Shown in pieces: positions 15,001-21,803 of a stretch of DNA of 64,000 bases (position 1 is the stretch's first letter; each line of letters opens with the position of its first letter). A program made the position numbers and the translations under genes. The stretch covers positions 1,025,501-1,089,500 of the forward strand of contig JACVTC010000018.1 of the NCBI GenBank assembly GCA_016946835.1. The letters are read 5' to 3'. The notes beneath the pieces are model-generated. The model was not told the DNA's origin and did no database searches. It was given only the letters and a program-made list of their open reading frames with translations. This stretch comes from Neocallimastix lanati (nom. inval.) (lineage: Eukaryota; Neocallimastigomycota; Neocallimastigomycetes; Neocallimastigales; Neocallimastigaceae).

Positions 15001-16197
15001 AGTGGATATGAAATAATTACGAAGGATGGAATCTATAAATTGGACGATGGTAGCTACTGTGAATGTGAAACTGAAAATAATGATGAAGTTTCATGTAAGA
15101 ACATTGACGAAGTTGGTACTAAGGTTACAGTTGACAATGAAATAGTCTTATGTAGCAAGGAAAATAAGACTATTGAATGTGTACAAGCCACTGAAGGAGG
15201 ATACTATTTAATTGGTGAGGTATTAATGGAATGTTCTGCAAATGAAGAAGGAGATCAATTGAAATGTGAAGAAGTAATGAAGGAAGGTTACTTCCTTGCT
15301 GATGGTAAGGATGTTCTCTATGAATGTGTTGAAAAAGTTGAAGAAGTGAATGTTAGCCAAATAGATAGTGAACTATATGAAGATATTGAAATGGAGGAAG
15401 AAAATGAAAATGCTGAAGACGATTTGACTGAAGAAAATGAAGTTGAACTTAAAAAGAGACAAGAGAGTGTACCAACAGTCACTGAAAAGGAACAAACTGT
15501 CACGGAGGGAGCTACTGAAACCCCAACAGAAGTTCCTGAGGAGCCAAAGGGTCCTATTGATGTTACTTGTAAGGTTATTGAATGTGTTGAGGGTACTGTT
15601 GTAAAGAGTGGAGGCGAAAATAGTGTTGATCTCTACATATGTAAGGTTGTTGAAAACACTGAGGAGAAGCAAACAGAAACTTCTAAGGAAGAAACTGATG
15701 AGGAAGATGATGGTGAAGAGGACGAAGATGAAGAAATTACTAAGTACCAATGGGTATCGAAGGATTGTGAAAGTGGAAACTTCCTTAAGAAGAATGACAG
15801 TTACTATGAATGTGAAGATAAGAAAGAAAATATAAAAGAAGAATATATTGAAAAACCAAATGAAGAACATGTAGTGACTGAACCAAAGACTCCTGTAACT
15901 AGAACGAAGACTACCACTACTACTACTACTGCTGCAGAGGAAGTTACAAATACATCAACAGCCGAAACCACAACAAGTAGTAGTGAAGGAAAAACTACTA
16001 CTACCAAGAAATCGAGCATTACTACCAGCACTACATCTAAGCCTTCCGATATGACTACTACCACCACATCGAAGACGACTACCTCCAAAACAACTGTTGC
16101 AACAACCACAACTGGTAGCGGAGCATCTTTAAGATCAATGCCATCTTATACATTATTTATTGTATTATTTATATTTATGATATTTTTACAATATTAA
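1..16197 (+). CDS. scaA: Giant cellulosome scaffoldin (ScaA-type), 5' end outside the window
   Basis: The frame is open from base 1, so the ATG at 142 is an internal Met and the start lies upstream. The window holds 5398 codons, roughly 600 kDa, with no intron. The protein is built from dozens of short degenerate repeats of the type GYYIN (or G-x-Y), a few residues, LIKC, then a second Cys 5-10 residues on; Asn, Ser, Lys, Glu and Tyr dominate. Near the C-terminus come acidic segments (about nt 15361-15450 and 15690-15740), a Thr/Ser stalk (15900-16110), then GSGAS and a hydrophobic tail ending FLQY, a GPI-attachment layout. Anaerobic-fungal scaffoldins are known as very large, non-catalytic, Cys-rich repeat proteins that bind dockerin-bearing cellulases and hemicellulases at the cell surface. 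Family assignment is by architecture; which paralogue it is cannot be told. Base composition is clearly less AT-rich than the flanks. Stop TAA is followed directly by TAG. Confidence 0.88.
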   Translation, partial: ENSPTGENQKYYLNGDSDAGNPIITSIKDEEPAAAKKKRADKFKWASMTEKPKADDIFINGNADTNKYGLILCSENDCTEIEDTNKNSYISINNGEIIECATTCDKDSSFLTAEEASGTTNNFVIDKSTAQIMTTGSGALVICTSDGSKWTCESKSGGNTYYTNSFDTDQLLVATDSTYTIKSAEDMGENGYFINNDDDVYQCDGSTCQALGASSYKENCASDTNGLMTKSGEVCLEHTNDSDKKASRNSNKLYIFKSNGFPGTTNGDLIMIYASEKKIVEVKPTSDAYYLIGEDLYPVTSDELGTVYKYTASSKSLQKLNPQVTTYYPNSDESTVKKYQNIKCEKLVDEEKTTNPTNPTYKVECKLSQRSGDDVYCLKTGSNGKVALNSCEKNCDGTCYEITHKAGYYLPYEKSFLIDCSSGCRVNNNLSEGYYKSEDAANTLIRCNKSAEGYRCEYEPIINNGYYIGASKNLIKCKDGTCEEVNNSNGGRFVSAEIGKALTYCKGTNKNLSCTSDSKPAVGYYINGDTKVNPLIKCTSDNSGKVTCSDIAIPNKGYFINSAYKSTTDADDDKYLIDCSDGKLCSLVATPDAKGYYVNGVNKQLIYCKSVDDCSEYEGKGWYLEGNHDTSPIYCDGTCSNKSIDELKKGFYINGDTNTNKIYPLYENNNGKFETYPKGNDDKFTGWYINAGSTSSNDKILECVDGVIRNCTPKAVATDCVNGKFFENGGVIKWCINNNEVNLLAAGESTRYVYANISSKNLFSWISDTTGYLKFEISENYVKQNKINGYSYDKDNDQLYYCNGFGSGVCNLLKSSEITPGYYINYSDNAIIICGKDKDSLCTNVNKESLKESDAKNKYDVIIGNDNKKSTFDNLYLCSASTDQDPVIMSKVTSETLYALPNYKTKEFPKPKGESYARYILVDVNKYYVKFRENIEEVPKCTNDESNDDIDENKVCLNDGKLYYVKTQKAVGYSSNANIPVNTSYIKKEIEYDADTNSGYFEYTGDETNNILNKVYIKKIDNTRTEFKYECPIKGVCIRREKAKEPILGYQLENGIPVEKVRGENSKEVSKKFMPGIYIKHDGIKRDTKEVISCSYNSFFNVICEIINKSSSGISVTEKGITVGNIQSSKLFTKLVGTKVRRNSKRGLLEKRESEEVLILKELSSASYNEATFSESTNIFLTADLKKITNEVLTKTEEEKVTGYTCNQEGECIEIKKDGNKKYLLNSAQAGNSKNAVVVCGSIESKGRCRFIDATNGSVYENYAATSSADAIITCTSDGCRTAAVENIGSLPNCKKNALNVVEKEASSGSCIRADNSKPLLDGQHCIFEGVIYEYKEYEEVGIDNCKAISDIGIKLFDATYREISISRVAENHYGAVLYNCPTASGGCYVTYGYIAGTTTTTTSYSICNRDGCIYKSDLTELKENCAEAGEGSLIYTSKTIKLCKTNGSVNTAGYYPVAISSNDNFPTAIFGDNILVDIEISLNIATYTLVLNDGYILLDNKNKILNSNTSPSPSTVDMEGTSSASIYNCKSADRLCKKIDNPEYGYYRSSSFSTDLITVKLDNKNKKASITPIESITIKFTENNEENKYYSVPVSTGFPGYTYGVIAEASKYSIIPIKVDNYVLLNTYENRLATKNEARDMKNLFLCNSSVGKCVSSEIEDGWYVSGQNGYEAIVCEKGSCSMKETINRSCSGEGDFIITDNAYNICILKDKSISKFKLSENAGKVSELTSNRIVFPNSKSYIVVNSNSVKGIGYRDAESGTTPSGITVCKSFSSTTGVCIKSDGKVLENDEYCLFGTKIYANTTESGISSCSQKFTTGVNVEMFYGSRWVKSITISDPSTFYGAQLFYCSNGECRLTTGYKKLNKIFKCNFGVCEQATNTGTENGDLVSQKLKIGDTNKSFEKDKYYYISGSNNFPGAENYKSFIIEMSDTYAVPFVGNGYYLISSSNAILSKDPKDTDFTTEKNNKLYYCNNIDKNCEIIDNSSGKLAENAFYKNAASSDPSKRAIIGCYNSICVIAQDGIIFDENETSCKYAGMLIRTTSEPDDKGERTYGEYKFCKSRQSAPVTSNVNNSKYYMVQIARNDTFASVTLKNEIEYETVKRNIIVEVSNGYISQYEKEGYILFNPTTNEIVETVGSNRGTLYSCKRSKNYEGASNYSYACDLVNNINNGWYFNKIYGDKRVIRCIDGACTIIEVNESDKCNSKGSLIYNKGFKICQTLNKQIDVSNISESYNVVMEVSLLNEFPGMKTNNTEILLSVNKDSIYQIKMKTNVVVNDSNTLISNAKGNLYECYSDGHCDINKIPKDNYYLKSDSDGKDVELIKCNERKCEVISNEEGDGKGNKEGFRVSANTRAPLIQCVKPGTLNNDGTFVASGIAECKEKEFKEGWFINSGSDSNNYPLIECTKEFGCITKASEGDGWYLNAGASTTYSKIGGYYYPIIKCENGNCNYITEEFEKECKKGGTMVMPSNGNYKLCKEEGKFIEFSRTSTIEIINNEGSKTAVETFSNKIVNAGNGFYYKGNVMYECSGTCTELNGDDKNGIYVYDKISSILMIATCSEGNCTWNNIKNEGNYFIDDKKYLVTNKATGVSEIYECIKNSVTKNIVCEEVLENNSRGYFFNSEIRDQDGKQEELLYLCEGNSCEVEENVPKCTELTYKKNYCYISYVDEENTEEYNGKEPIIEGGSMCIDKNTYYFAISEINTGIDKSNCVPKTSDQNNNYYQVTNGSGVTTVYLQNKYNTRRVSINNSVINGINKNSVIITTNKNSNNALLLEDNYNYVSCINQKCELNKLTTCSYNFQTEKCSVSSGSVNPGQLCISSEKQLYFALERLTSSGGKCVNHNTGWSYSLGSNTVEPDYSIGDASKEKYDDIWFVVEGKMYKIESNNDIYLQKEGVYLIDSANKKVDISKNVDISKESQFKLYICNSAGCKVKNSCNNGINYEYIYDSINGKVIQCDPKSNTINYIEGNGYYLNSAWEDVVKCTKGVCIEYNTDIGMEGYYYDAGNTEKIIKCTRNGTTFKCINEDIISCTYVAKSNRCSSSVDLKRNSYCVYVNKVKGKIIGNPVMLYVPDFIKANDEGKCIENEGTDEYYYHYRKSKFLGNDERDEIIKYSKGAIVSLYEKDIGYYIITTNTRKGITANTNLNQSRMYECTQNGCTEQRNPENDRIYINKASIEKLVRYHSNGKYWEVMKRHCVKSTINVGQCELPNSGIKEGDIIYLFENGDINPEFLASKVSLTIRSTLIEENNDKIENTKYQYFNTDKLMYLLNSNNQSFDPVKESGNYMFEKSSNYHNLIPYRSTVNTTDTTRIQIYSYGGSWNVKNEFKFENFDEGYYWNKADLNGEGIVIQVMNVPTKKEVEEENTLRKREEDEKEIKISKREDEESVYKFKAVLNKCVSIKKGVCTSAQDGKNLGKGDVCVVVDGEFRGLYLAIDNIAKNSNNNNCIRYDNGNGYLYVAGKNEFSGEPLRKSVSNAIEFAGQPLVKTIIKVKEDSINAFTEKNTFGYYVIEKNEKKQLSSTTTVDATGYYCGWEYDLILEGENVGKENPETKRFECNPVKASNKYFYTISGDIVYAKSDSKWNVETKRGYYFFNKEFVAATVTQDENGKNVADAILYNSSNVNRPGTYINSATTSPVVVENSSANKKSIVTDYKTCQVTGETCKSTVANVELSNGEVCYASNKSNSLFLVVVTEEENAGKKYNCYTGSEKIKYRYVNNMLYKLDGFSVQEVVKGYYILNKNWEEFSTTYPEVPPYVFNCDGSKCEVVKEKIDINSDVIVNAAGTGNNKLLRYYPSSLKFVNVFKPGYYLVNSNSEVTKISGNNDYVNRYYLDESGNLTQLPATFEFNNIYINNAKEGSLTRYYSEFESSKITLNIRTGYLEYEGTSNVGNEIKYVFIDRLYVQKQYHFEEVTNGLYAIKNNLAFENTEWTSLSSGSEICYYVNGSCDLNKLNTIKKQKYTINYSTRKPTVIEYSSTSGDWRIVDEDGIYFFFEDGYSITATDRRIDRVFEVLEGESIEITNDKNRLGYYRFNNLTIESNENRWEDAQVTIGTVVESKRVCQSYETDEIIDTNKLCHNEVLGVCIPKLNIENNSEEKNCIFSDGRSIYYFLVGEKLYSVNDQSFRNIKKPGLYIVNNQKKIFEEKLETKAIVYSCDENSCKNENELSSGYYLNMANGGIDEPAILYYNKSRKTWRKTTDTGIYLFNSKGYAVGDGEDVAFAYVVKENGNEVYSVLENNEIGVFINQCSEDENIIVEFSNQWEKAKKVPSCKISNGKVTSSEVMKVGDICIDNKKMVVITMDNGNKKRDDEYTYEGITAEGDEEKYGFNSSDQQIVKLVEGNMVKLNINGYAIIDKATHMALDSIEPSEADVYKCVNGKCGEVDVSSFKDKSNVINALSEDNPLVRFEDGKWAVETEEGYYFFKSDWNAVGNDDVVYGAVEVELDSNENPIQRDITNSNELGFYLNKASTESIIVNNDIEFWGKGSTLHKCNVTISEEGNICRTMKETKVETLSEGDYCYDGEKVFLLIAEASSEVSEINCISGSDEEPLYVTPDKVSNINEKDVGTKLIRLTDQSIKVVSPGIYIINENGTLIDNNGEEGEIEMQIYICDEEECSEESSMGENIKFLTEAGDIFEIDEKGRLEKVESEGLYFFKENGVACTAEGDIVESIIRLSIVDTKLVKEEVELDELSIGYYVNSANQKTVGEYDGEKWTISEIDCKYDEETNGCTSESSNLEIGEFCIIDGSIYVVNEFEEEKEIYKCIPGSDQTPLYLMKEDSKLMIIKEKSVGIVDDDGYYAINANSGEGLKSDSATVAKFFKCEAGYECNEVKPEKSSSYLNKAVENSNIVKFNEKGSLKEAVTLENRCTVNNNSCTAEEGELAAGDICVNDNSLYLVKEDSQCVMAESNIETYQYVNNKIYRLVADTVVQKFDGYYFIDGNNRAITNVEDYGKPDTVGYMCSVKGECYEIAPIAERYFKDYTTIRDNKFKVIKYDPSKKSKREESSGYEIITKDGIYKLDDGSYCECETENNDEVSCKNIDEVGTKVTVDNEIVLCSKENKTIECVQATEGGYYLIGEVLMECSANEEGDQLKCEEVMKEGYFLADGKDVLYECVEKVEEVNVSQIDSELYEDIEMEEENENAEDDLTEENEVELKKRQESVPTVTEKEQTVTEGATETPTEVPEEPKGPIDVTCKVIECVEGTVVKSGGENSVDLYICKVVENTEEKQTETSKEETDEEDDGEEDEDEEITKYQWVSKDCESGNFLKKNDSYYECEDKKENIKEEYIEKPNEEHVVTEPKTPVTRTKTTTTTTTAAEEVTNTSTAETTTSSSEGKTTTTKKSSITTSTTSKPSDMTTTTTSKTTTSKTTVATTTTGSGASLRSMPSYTLFIVLFIFMIFLQY
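15900..16194 (+). other. Thr-rich stalk and GPI-anchor signal of the scaffoldin
   Basis: About 70 residues of Thr/Ser/Lys runs (TTTTTT, TTTSSSEGK, TTTTTTSKTTT) are followed by a small-residue site (GSGAS) and a strongly hydrophobic last segment (YTLFIVLFIFMIF). This is the usual fungal GPI-protein ending: an O-mannosylated stalk lifting the protein through the wall, an omega site, and a cleaved hydrophobic tail. The exact omega residue is inferred, not seen. Confidence 0.75.
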
Positions 16198-18253
16198 TAG
16201 AAAAGGAAAAATATAATATATTTATAAATAATTAAATATACCATCGATATAAAAAAAAAAATAATAATAATATCTTTTATTTTTAATAATTAATAATAAA
16301 TTTTTAATTATATATATTTATAATTTATAAGAAATTTTTTTTAAAGAAAACAAATATGAATTTTATAATTAATTAAAGTATTTATTTCATTAAATTTAAA
16401 TACATTAAATAACAACTACTTGTTAAAATTTAAATTATCTATAAAAAAAAAAATAATAATAATAATAATAATAATAATTTATTAATTATTCTAATATTAA
16501 ATTATAATATAATTATTTAAAATTTAATAATCTAATAATAATATTAAAATTAGAATTGTAAAATGTAATTATTAATGAAAAAGTTATAAATATGCTATTA
16601 TTATCATCGTATTAAAAAAAAATGTAAATGTTTTAAACATAAAAAAAATTAAAATATAAATAAAATGCAAAATATTTAAAAATATAATCTATATAAGGAA
16701 CCATTGAATAGTTAAAATGATAATATAATAATATATATTATATTTTAATTTGAATATAAATGAAAAAGAAATATTTAAAAGTATGCTAAAGTTAAAAAAT
16801 TTAAAACACATGATACAATATGATTAAAAATTAGTAATATAGTAATCATGTGTCTTATGGTAAGTATAAGTCACGTGTTAAATAATATTTAAAATTAAAT
16901 AAAACGCGTGACATAATCACATGTAAAATATTAAATTTTGGTACTAAAAATCAGTAGAAATAACTATTCAAGAGAATTATAAATTTCAAATAAAATTTAA
17001 ATACATTAAGTATTAAAGATTTATTTATCAATAATTATTGTATAATAATTAGTTATAATATAAATAAAAGGTTCTATTATTTAAATAATATTTTAATTCC
17101 AAAAAAAAAAATAAAAATAAAATAAAATATAAATTTATATATTTATTTATTAAATAAATAAGTACAAATAAAATATATATAGATTTGATATTTCTTAAAA
17201 GAGAATTTCATGCTTCATATTATACTGTTCTAAAATTTCTTTTATTTATATTTTTTTGATGTGTGAGGAATCTATTTTTATAATTAATGAATTTTATCCA
17301 TATTGCGAAATCCATGTCACAGATTTTCTTGATATTATCATAATATTTTTAAAGTATTCTTTTGTAATTTTAAGGGACCAGTCTTGCTTTTCCTTTTATT
17401 ATTTTACCATCAGCATTTCTTTTATTATTCTATATTTCTCCTAAAGTTATTGCATTTACTAAAATTAATTGAGAAGAAAAATAAATCTCCGAAAATTTTG
17501 AAAATTAAATTTAAAATTTTTAAATTGAATTCTAAAAAATTAAAATGACCGAAAAGTCGAAAATAGAGAAATAAAATAAATCAAAACTTAAAGAATGTCT
17601 TTCACAAACTAAATAAATACAGTTATGTTTCTAAATATGAACTATAATATTCTAAAATTTAAAATATTGATATCGGAAATTAAATAAAAGAAGAATTTTA
17701 AAATCATAATGTATTATATATATTAAATAAATATTAAAAGAAAGATTTTTTCTATTACAAAATATACATAAGCATATAAAATGATTAAATAAGTAATAAA
17801 ATACACTCAACAATTTAAAATTTAAAATTAAATTTCCAATAATGACAAAAATAATTTAAATAATTTAAATAATTTAAAATTGGAGAATATAAATCAAAAA
17901 TAACTTAAATATACAATTCAAATAAAAAGAATAATGGATTTTAAAACAAACCATTTTATTAATAGTAAAAATAATATATTTTAAAGAAAGTATTTGAAAA
18001 TTTTGAAAATTTTAAATCTTAAATTTAAATTTAGAAATAAAAATTATATTTTGAAATTCAATTAAATTAATAAAATTCATAGTTTATTGGAAAATATCTA
18101 AAAATAAATAAAATTTATCAAATTTAAAAAGAAAAATATTATCTTAGATCACTTTATTTCATATAAAAAATATAAATTAACAAATAGATTCAAGAATATT
18201 ACGTCGTTATACAAATAATTTTCATTTTAAAATTATAGCATATACAAACAAAA
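16198..18253. other. AT-rich intergenic region downstream of scaffoldin
   Basis: No coding signal. It holds poly-A and (AAT)n tracts (about 16441-16480), and a cluster of short inverted repeats at 16806-16925 that includes a CACGTG palindrome. The last few hundred bases are the presumed promoter and 5' UTR of the glycosyltransferase, without a motif I can name. Confidence 0.6.
16806..16925. repeat. Pair of short inverted repeats with CACGTG core
   Basis: ACACATGAT at 16806 pairs with ATCATGTGT ending 16853. GTCACGTGTT around 16870 is mirrored by AACGCGTGAC around 16903 (9 of 10 positions). CACGTG at 16872-16877 is the E-box recognised by bHLH factors in fungi. Function unknown; could be a regulatory cluster or the remnant of a small transposon. 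Confidence 0.35.
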
Positions 18254-19336
18254 ATGAATATAACCTATAAATATTCATTTATTACCATATTAATTTTTAC
18301 TATAGTATTTGTTAAATTAAATTATGCTTTTTATGAACAAACATCAAAGAATCAAAGATTATTATTACGCTGTAAGAAAAAATGTCATAGTAATAATAGA
18401 AAATTAAAAAGAATTTGTAAAAAATGTCTTTACTTAGGAATGTTAGATAAACAAGAAGAAAATTTTACCCAAAATTTAAACTTTAACACTCGTACTTCTC
18501 TCAAAGTTGCTTTATGTGCAATTGTAAAAAATGAGAATCTCTATATACGAGAATGGATAAATTATTACAAAGATATGGGGATAAATAAAATCATATTGTA
18601 TGACAATAATGATATAGATGGTGAAAGATTAGAAGGTATTATTAGCGATTATATAGAAAATGGATTTGTTAATATATTTGATAGAAGAGGACTGATTATA
18701 CAGAATAGGGAATATGGAAAATCAACTCAAGGATTAGCGTATCATAGTTGCTATTATAATAATTATAAATATTATGATTGGATGGCTTTTTTCGATATTG
18801 ATGAATTTCTTTCGATTGATGGTAAATATAATAATGTTTTTGAATTTTTAAATGATTTCAATGATTATGATGGAATTAAAGTTCAGTGGAGAATGTTCGG
18901 AGACAACGGACAGTTATATTACGAAAATAAACCAGTGATTGAGAGATTTTTAAGTAAAAATAACTTTTCACATGACAAAACAGTTAAAAGTATAATCAAA
19001 TGTAAAGATTATGGCTAAAAGTTATTATTTGGCGCACATGGAGTTTCAAATAAAGCACCGGTCATTGTAAATGTAAATAAAAATAGAGTTTATGGGTATC
19101 GTGATTCTAAAATTTATTATAATTTGCCTGTTTATTTAAATCATTTTTATTCTAAATCAACTGAAGAATTTATTAAAAGAAAGTATAAAAAAACAGACGC
19201 CACTTTTGGTGATAAGCATAAAGGAAATTATCAATTAGATTCTTTAATGAAAAAATATTTTCAATATAATAATATTACCAAGGAGAAAACAGACTTATTT
19301 GATAATGTTAAAAAGGAATTGGGTGGTGTTGAGTAA
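18254..19336 (+). pseudogene. GT92/GT2-like type II membrane glycosyltransferase with one in-frame stop
   Basis: The ATG at 18254 starts a protein with an N-terminal membrane anchor (residues about 8-25) and a Cys/Lys-rich stem. A catalytic domain begins near residue 79 (VALCAIVKNENLYIREW, a NE-x-x-Y/E-W motif typical of Glyco_tranf_2_4/GT92). The DxD metal-binding motif appears as FFDIDEFL. TAA at 19016-19018 interrupts the frame. The same frame continues without further stops to TAA at 19334 and reads as the expected C-terminal third (FGAHGVSN, then YLNHFYSKSTEEF, a motif usual near the end of this family). So the body is intact except for one nonsense codon. This is either a young pseudogene, a natural truncation, read-through, or an assembly error. 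The enzyme would act in the Golgi lumen; donor and acceptor unknown. No neighbour suggests an operon-like relation. Confidence 0.72.
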
Positions 19337-21285
19337 GCATTAAAATTTATTATTTTTATATGTAATTTCCACATAATTACCTACTACTATAACTTTATTT
19401 TATATTACCTTTATTGAAAGAAAAGCTACATTTATTGCTTAAGGAGTTTCCAAAAATACATTAAAAAATATAACATTTAACCTGACAAAATGATACGATA
19501 AACACTATAAATGCTTATCCCAACAGATCAATCAATAGTAATGATTTCATTTGAATTTAATGAATAAGCAATATTGAAATAAATAAACATTATAAAAGAA
19601 AATAAATAATATTTTTATTTGAAAATAATAATAACATAGTTACTGCTCTACCACAAAGTGGATATTTAAAGAAATTATAATAAAAAACAGAATTTAACAT
19701 AAATAAACAAGTAATGCTTTAATCTAGAGTGTAAAATTGATTTAAACATTAATAATAATCAACTATAATATTAAACTAATTAAATTTATGGTGCATATCA
19801 ATCAATTTATTTACAAAAATAAAAAATATTTATTTAAAAAATATTTAGATTTGAAGTAAGAATAGTAATAGTATGTGAAAATTAAAATAATAATAATATA
19901 TGAAAAATAAAAATCAATGTAAACTTGATATACGCAAATTTACTTGAAAATCAACGTAAATAGTTAGAATAATAAAGTAATAAATTATACTTTTTGAAAT
20001 ATATTATACTTTTTGAAATATAAAATTAATATATAATATAAGTTTATAAAATATAATATAAAATATAGAAATATAATAATATAAAATATAATAATATAAA
20101 ATATAATAATATAAAATTGATAATTAGATTATGCTACTGATCATAATATAACTTTAGATATAAAAGAAAATGATTTTAATATTAATTATATTTCTTTAAT
20201 AAATCGTGTAAATTCTGAGATTATGTTGAAAATACAATCCATCATATTAATAAATCAAAAGTGTGATCATTATTAAAATCAACAATCGAAAATGGTTCAA
20301 GAAATTTTGAAAAATGAATGCACTATTAACATTAATATAGTTACTGGATATCTATTAAAATAAACCAATTAAATTTTATTAAAATAATCTTATTTCAATT
20401 TCCCACCTATAAAAACGGGACATATCATCATTATCATTTGTTATCATTTCCATATTTTAAGTTATATTAGGAACAAAATTAATACATTAAAAATTTTATA
20501 TATTTCCTATTTTGAACATCAACCCATATTAGAGCGGAAATATTTAAACATAAATACCTCTCTATTTCAAATTTTATTACCAAAAATAAATCGATTCTAT
20601 AACTTTTATTCTAATTACGAAATCAGGGGGAATAATTATCGTCAAAGTATAATAATTTCAAATAAGTAATATCATTGAACACCCTGAATATAACGTTAAT
20701 ATATTTAATGACTATTCAAATTTATTATTGATTTCGCAATTAAAATAAAATATCAATCAAAACTGAAAACTAAACCATAAGCTTTGTGTAATCAATAAAT
20801 AAATGTATTAGTCATAACTCAATTACCTTCAATTAACATAATAATCCATACAAGAAGAATTCAAATATTCGATATACAATTTTACTAATTTCCACCTGCA
20901 AATTAATCTCTGAGATATTTTTAATAATTATCTTAATTATCATAATTCAAACATCAAAAATAAATTAAATTTAATTTTCAATGCCAATTCTACTGAAAAC
21001 GAAAGTGATTTTGATTCTGTTGGCAAAATAAATTTAAAAGAATCCCAACAAATATAATTCGATATCATATAATTATAGATTCATTAAAAGAAGATTAATT
21101 GAAATCCCTTTCAAGTATAAATTTAATATTTTATATTTTAATAAAAAATAATTAAAATAAAATGAAACAATACCTAACATGAAATAAATTAATAGCTATT
21201 GGCCAAGGAGTTAAACAAAATCTTAATAAGCAAGAATATTATAAATAAATTATTTATAATATGTATTCTAGATATATTTATTATA
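19337..21285. other. AT-rich spacer without recognisable gene
   Basis: Stops are dense in all frames. It contains short tandem ATAATATAAA units near 20040-20110 and nothing with protein-like composition. A slightly GC-richer stretch at 20400-20680 shows no motif I recognise. Confidence 0.5.
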
Positions 21286-21385
21286 GAAAAACATATTCAT
21301 TTAGAAAGATTTTATACATGAATATTATTTATTAAACTAATTGATTGGTTAATATAAAATGAAATATAGTAAATATATTTTAACA
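21286..21385 (-). repeat. Inverted partial LTR beside the 5' end of copia element A
   Basis: This stretch is the reverse complement of roughly the first 100 bases of the 3' LTR at 27422 (it ends in TAACA, the complement of the LTR start TGTTA), with only a few differences. It lies 67 bases from the direct LTR part at 21453. Both share the stretch around CTAAATGAATATG. Confidence 0.75.
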
Positions 21386-21575
21386 ATATGTATTACCATA
21401 TATTTATGTATTTAATGAGTTAAATTTTGATAATAAAATAGGGAAGATAACCCTAAATGAATATGTTTTTCTTTAGTTCTATTTTCATAAAAAATATATT
21501 AATAAATAATAAAATATCTATAATATAAATAAATTAAACTATTATTTAATTATATAAACATTAATGTGTCTAAAA

Positions 21576-21603
21576 GATTAAGAGTCTCAATCTACTAATT
21601 GAG
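21576..21603 (+). promoter_or_regulatory. Primer-binding site complementary to tRNA-Lys(CUU) 5' half
   Basis: Immediately after the LTR stands GATTAAGAGTCTCAATCT followed by ACTAATTGAG. Its reverse complement reads CTCAATTAGTAG then GAGACTCTTAATC, which is the D-arm to anticodon-loop stretch of eukaryotic tRNA-Lys with anticodon CUU. This is the arrangement of Drosophila copia, which primes on a half tRNA cut in the anticodon loop (there initiator Met). Confidence 0.7.
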
Positions 21604-21803
21604 TTTGAATTAAAATAAAGTTAAGTTATAATATAAATTAAATTTTTCTATTTTTACCTTTCAATAAAACCAAAGAACTAATAAATTATTATTTTTATTA
21701 TTTATTGTATTTTATTTATTACCGAAACAAATCCATAAGAAATAAAGATTTTTTTAATCAACAATAAATAAAATTATAGTTAAATTGTTAAATAATAAAA
21801 TTA

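Noticed and set aside
15804-16109. Minus-strand Val-rich 101-aa frame
   Set aside because: Antisense of the Thr-rich stalk of the scaffoldin; no start context or family.
17256-17444. 62-aa frame upstream of the glycosyltransferase
   Set aside because: Phe/Ile-rich composition expected of AT-rich DNA; no motif.
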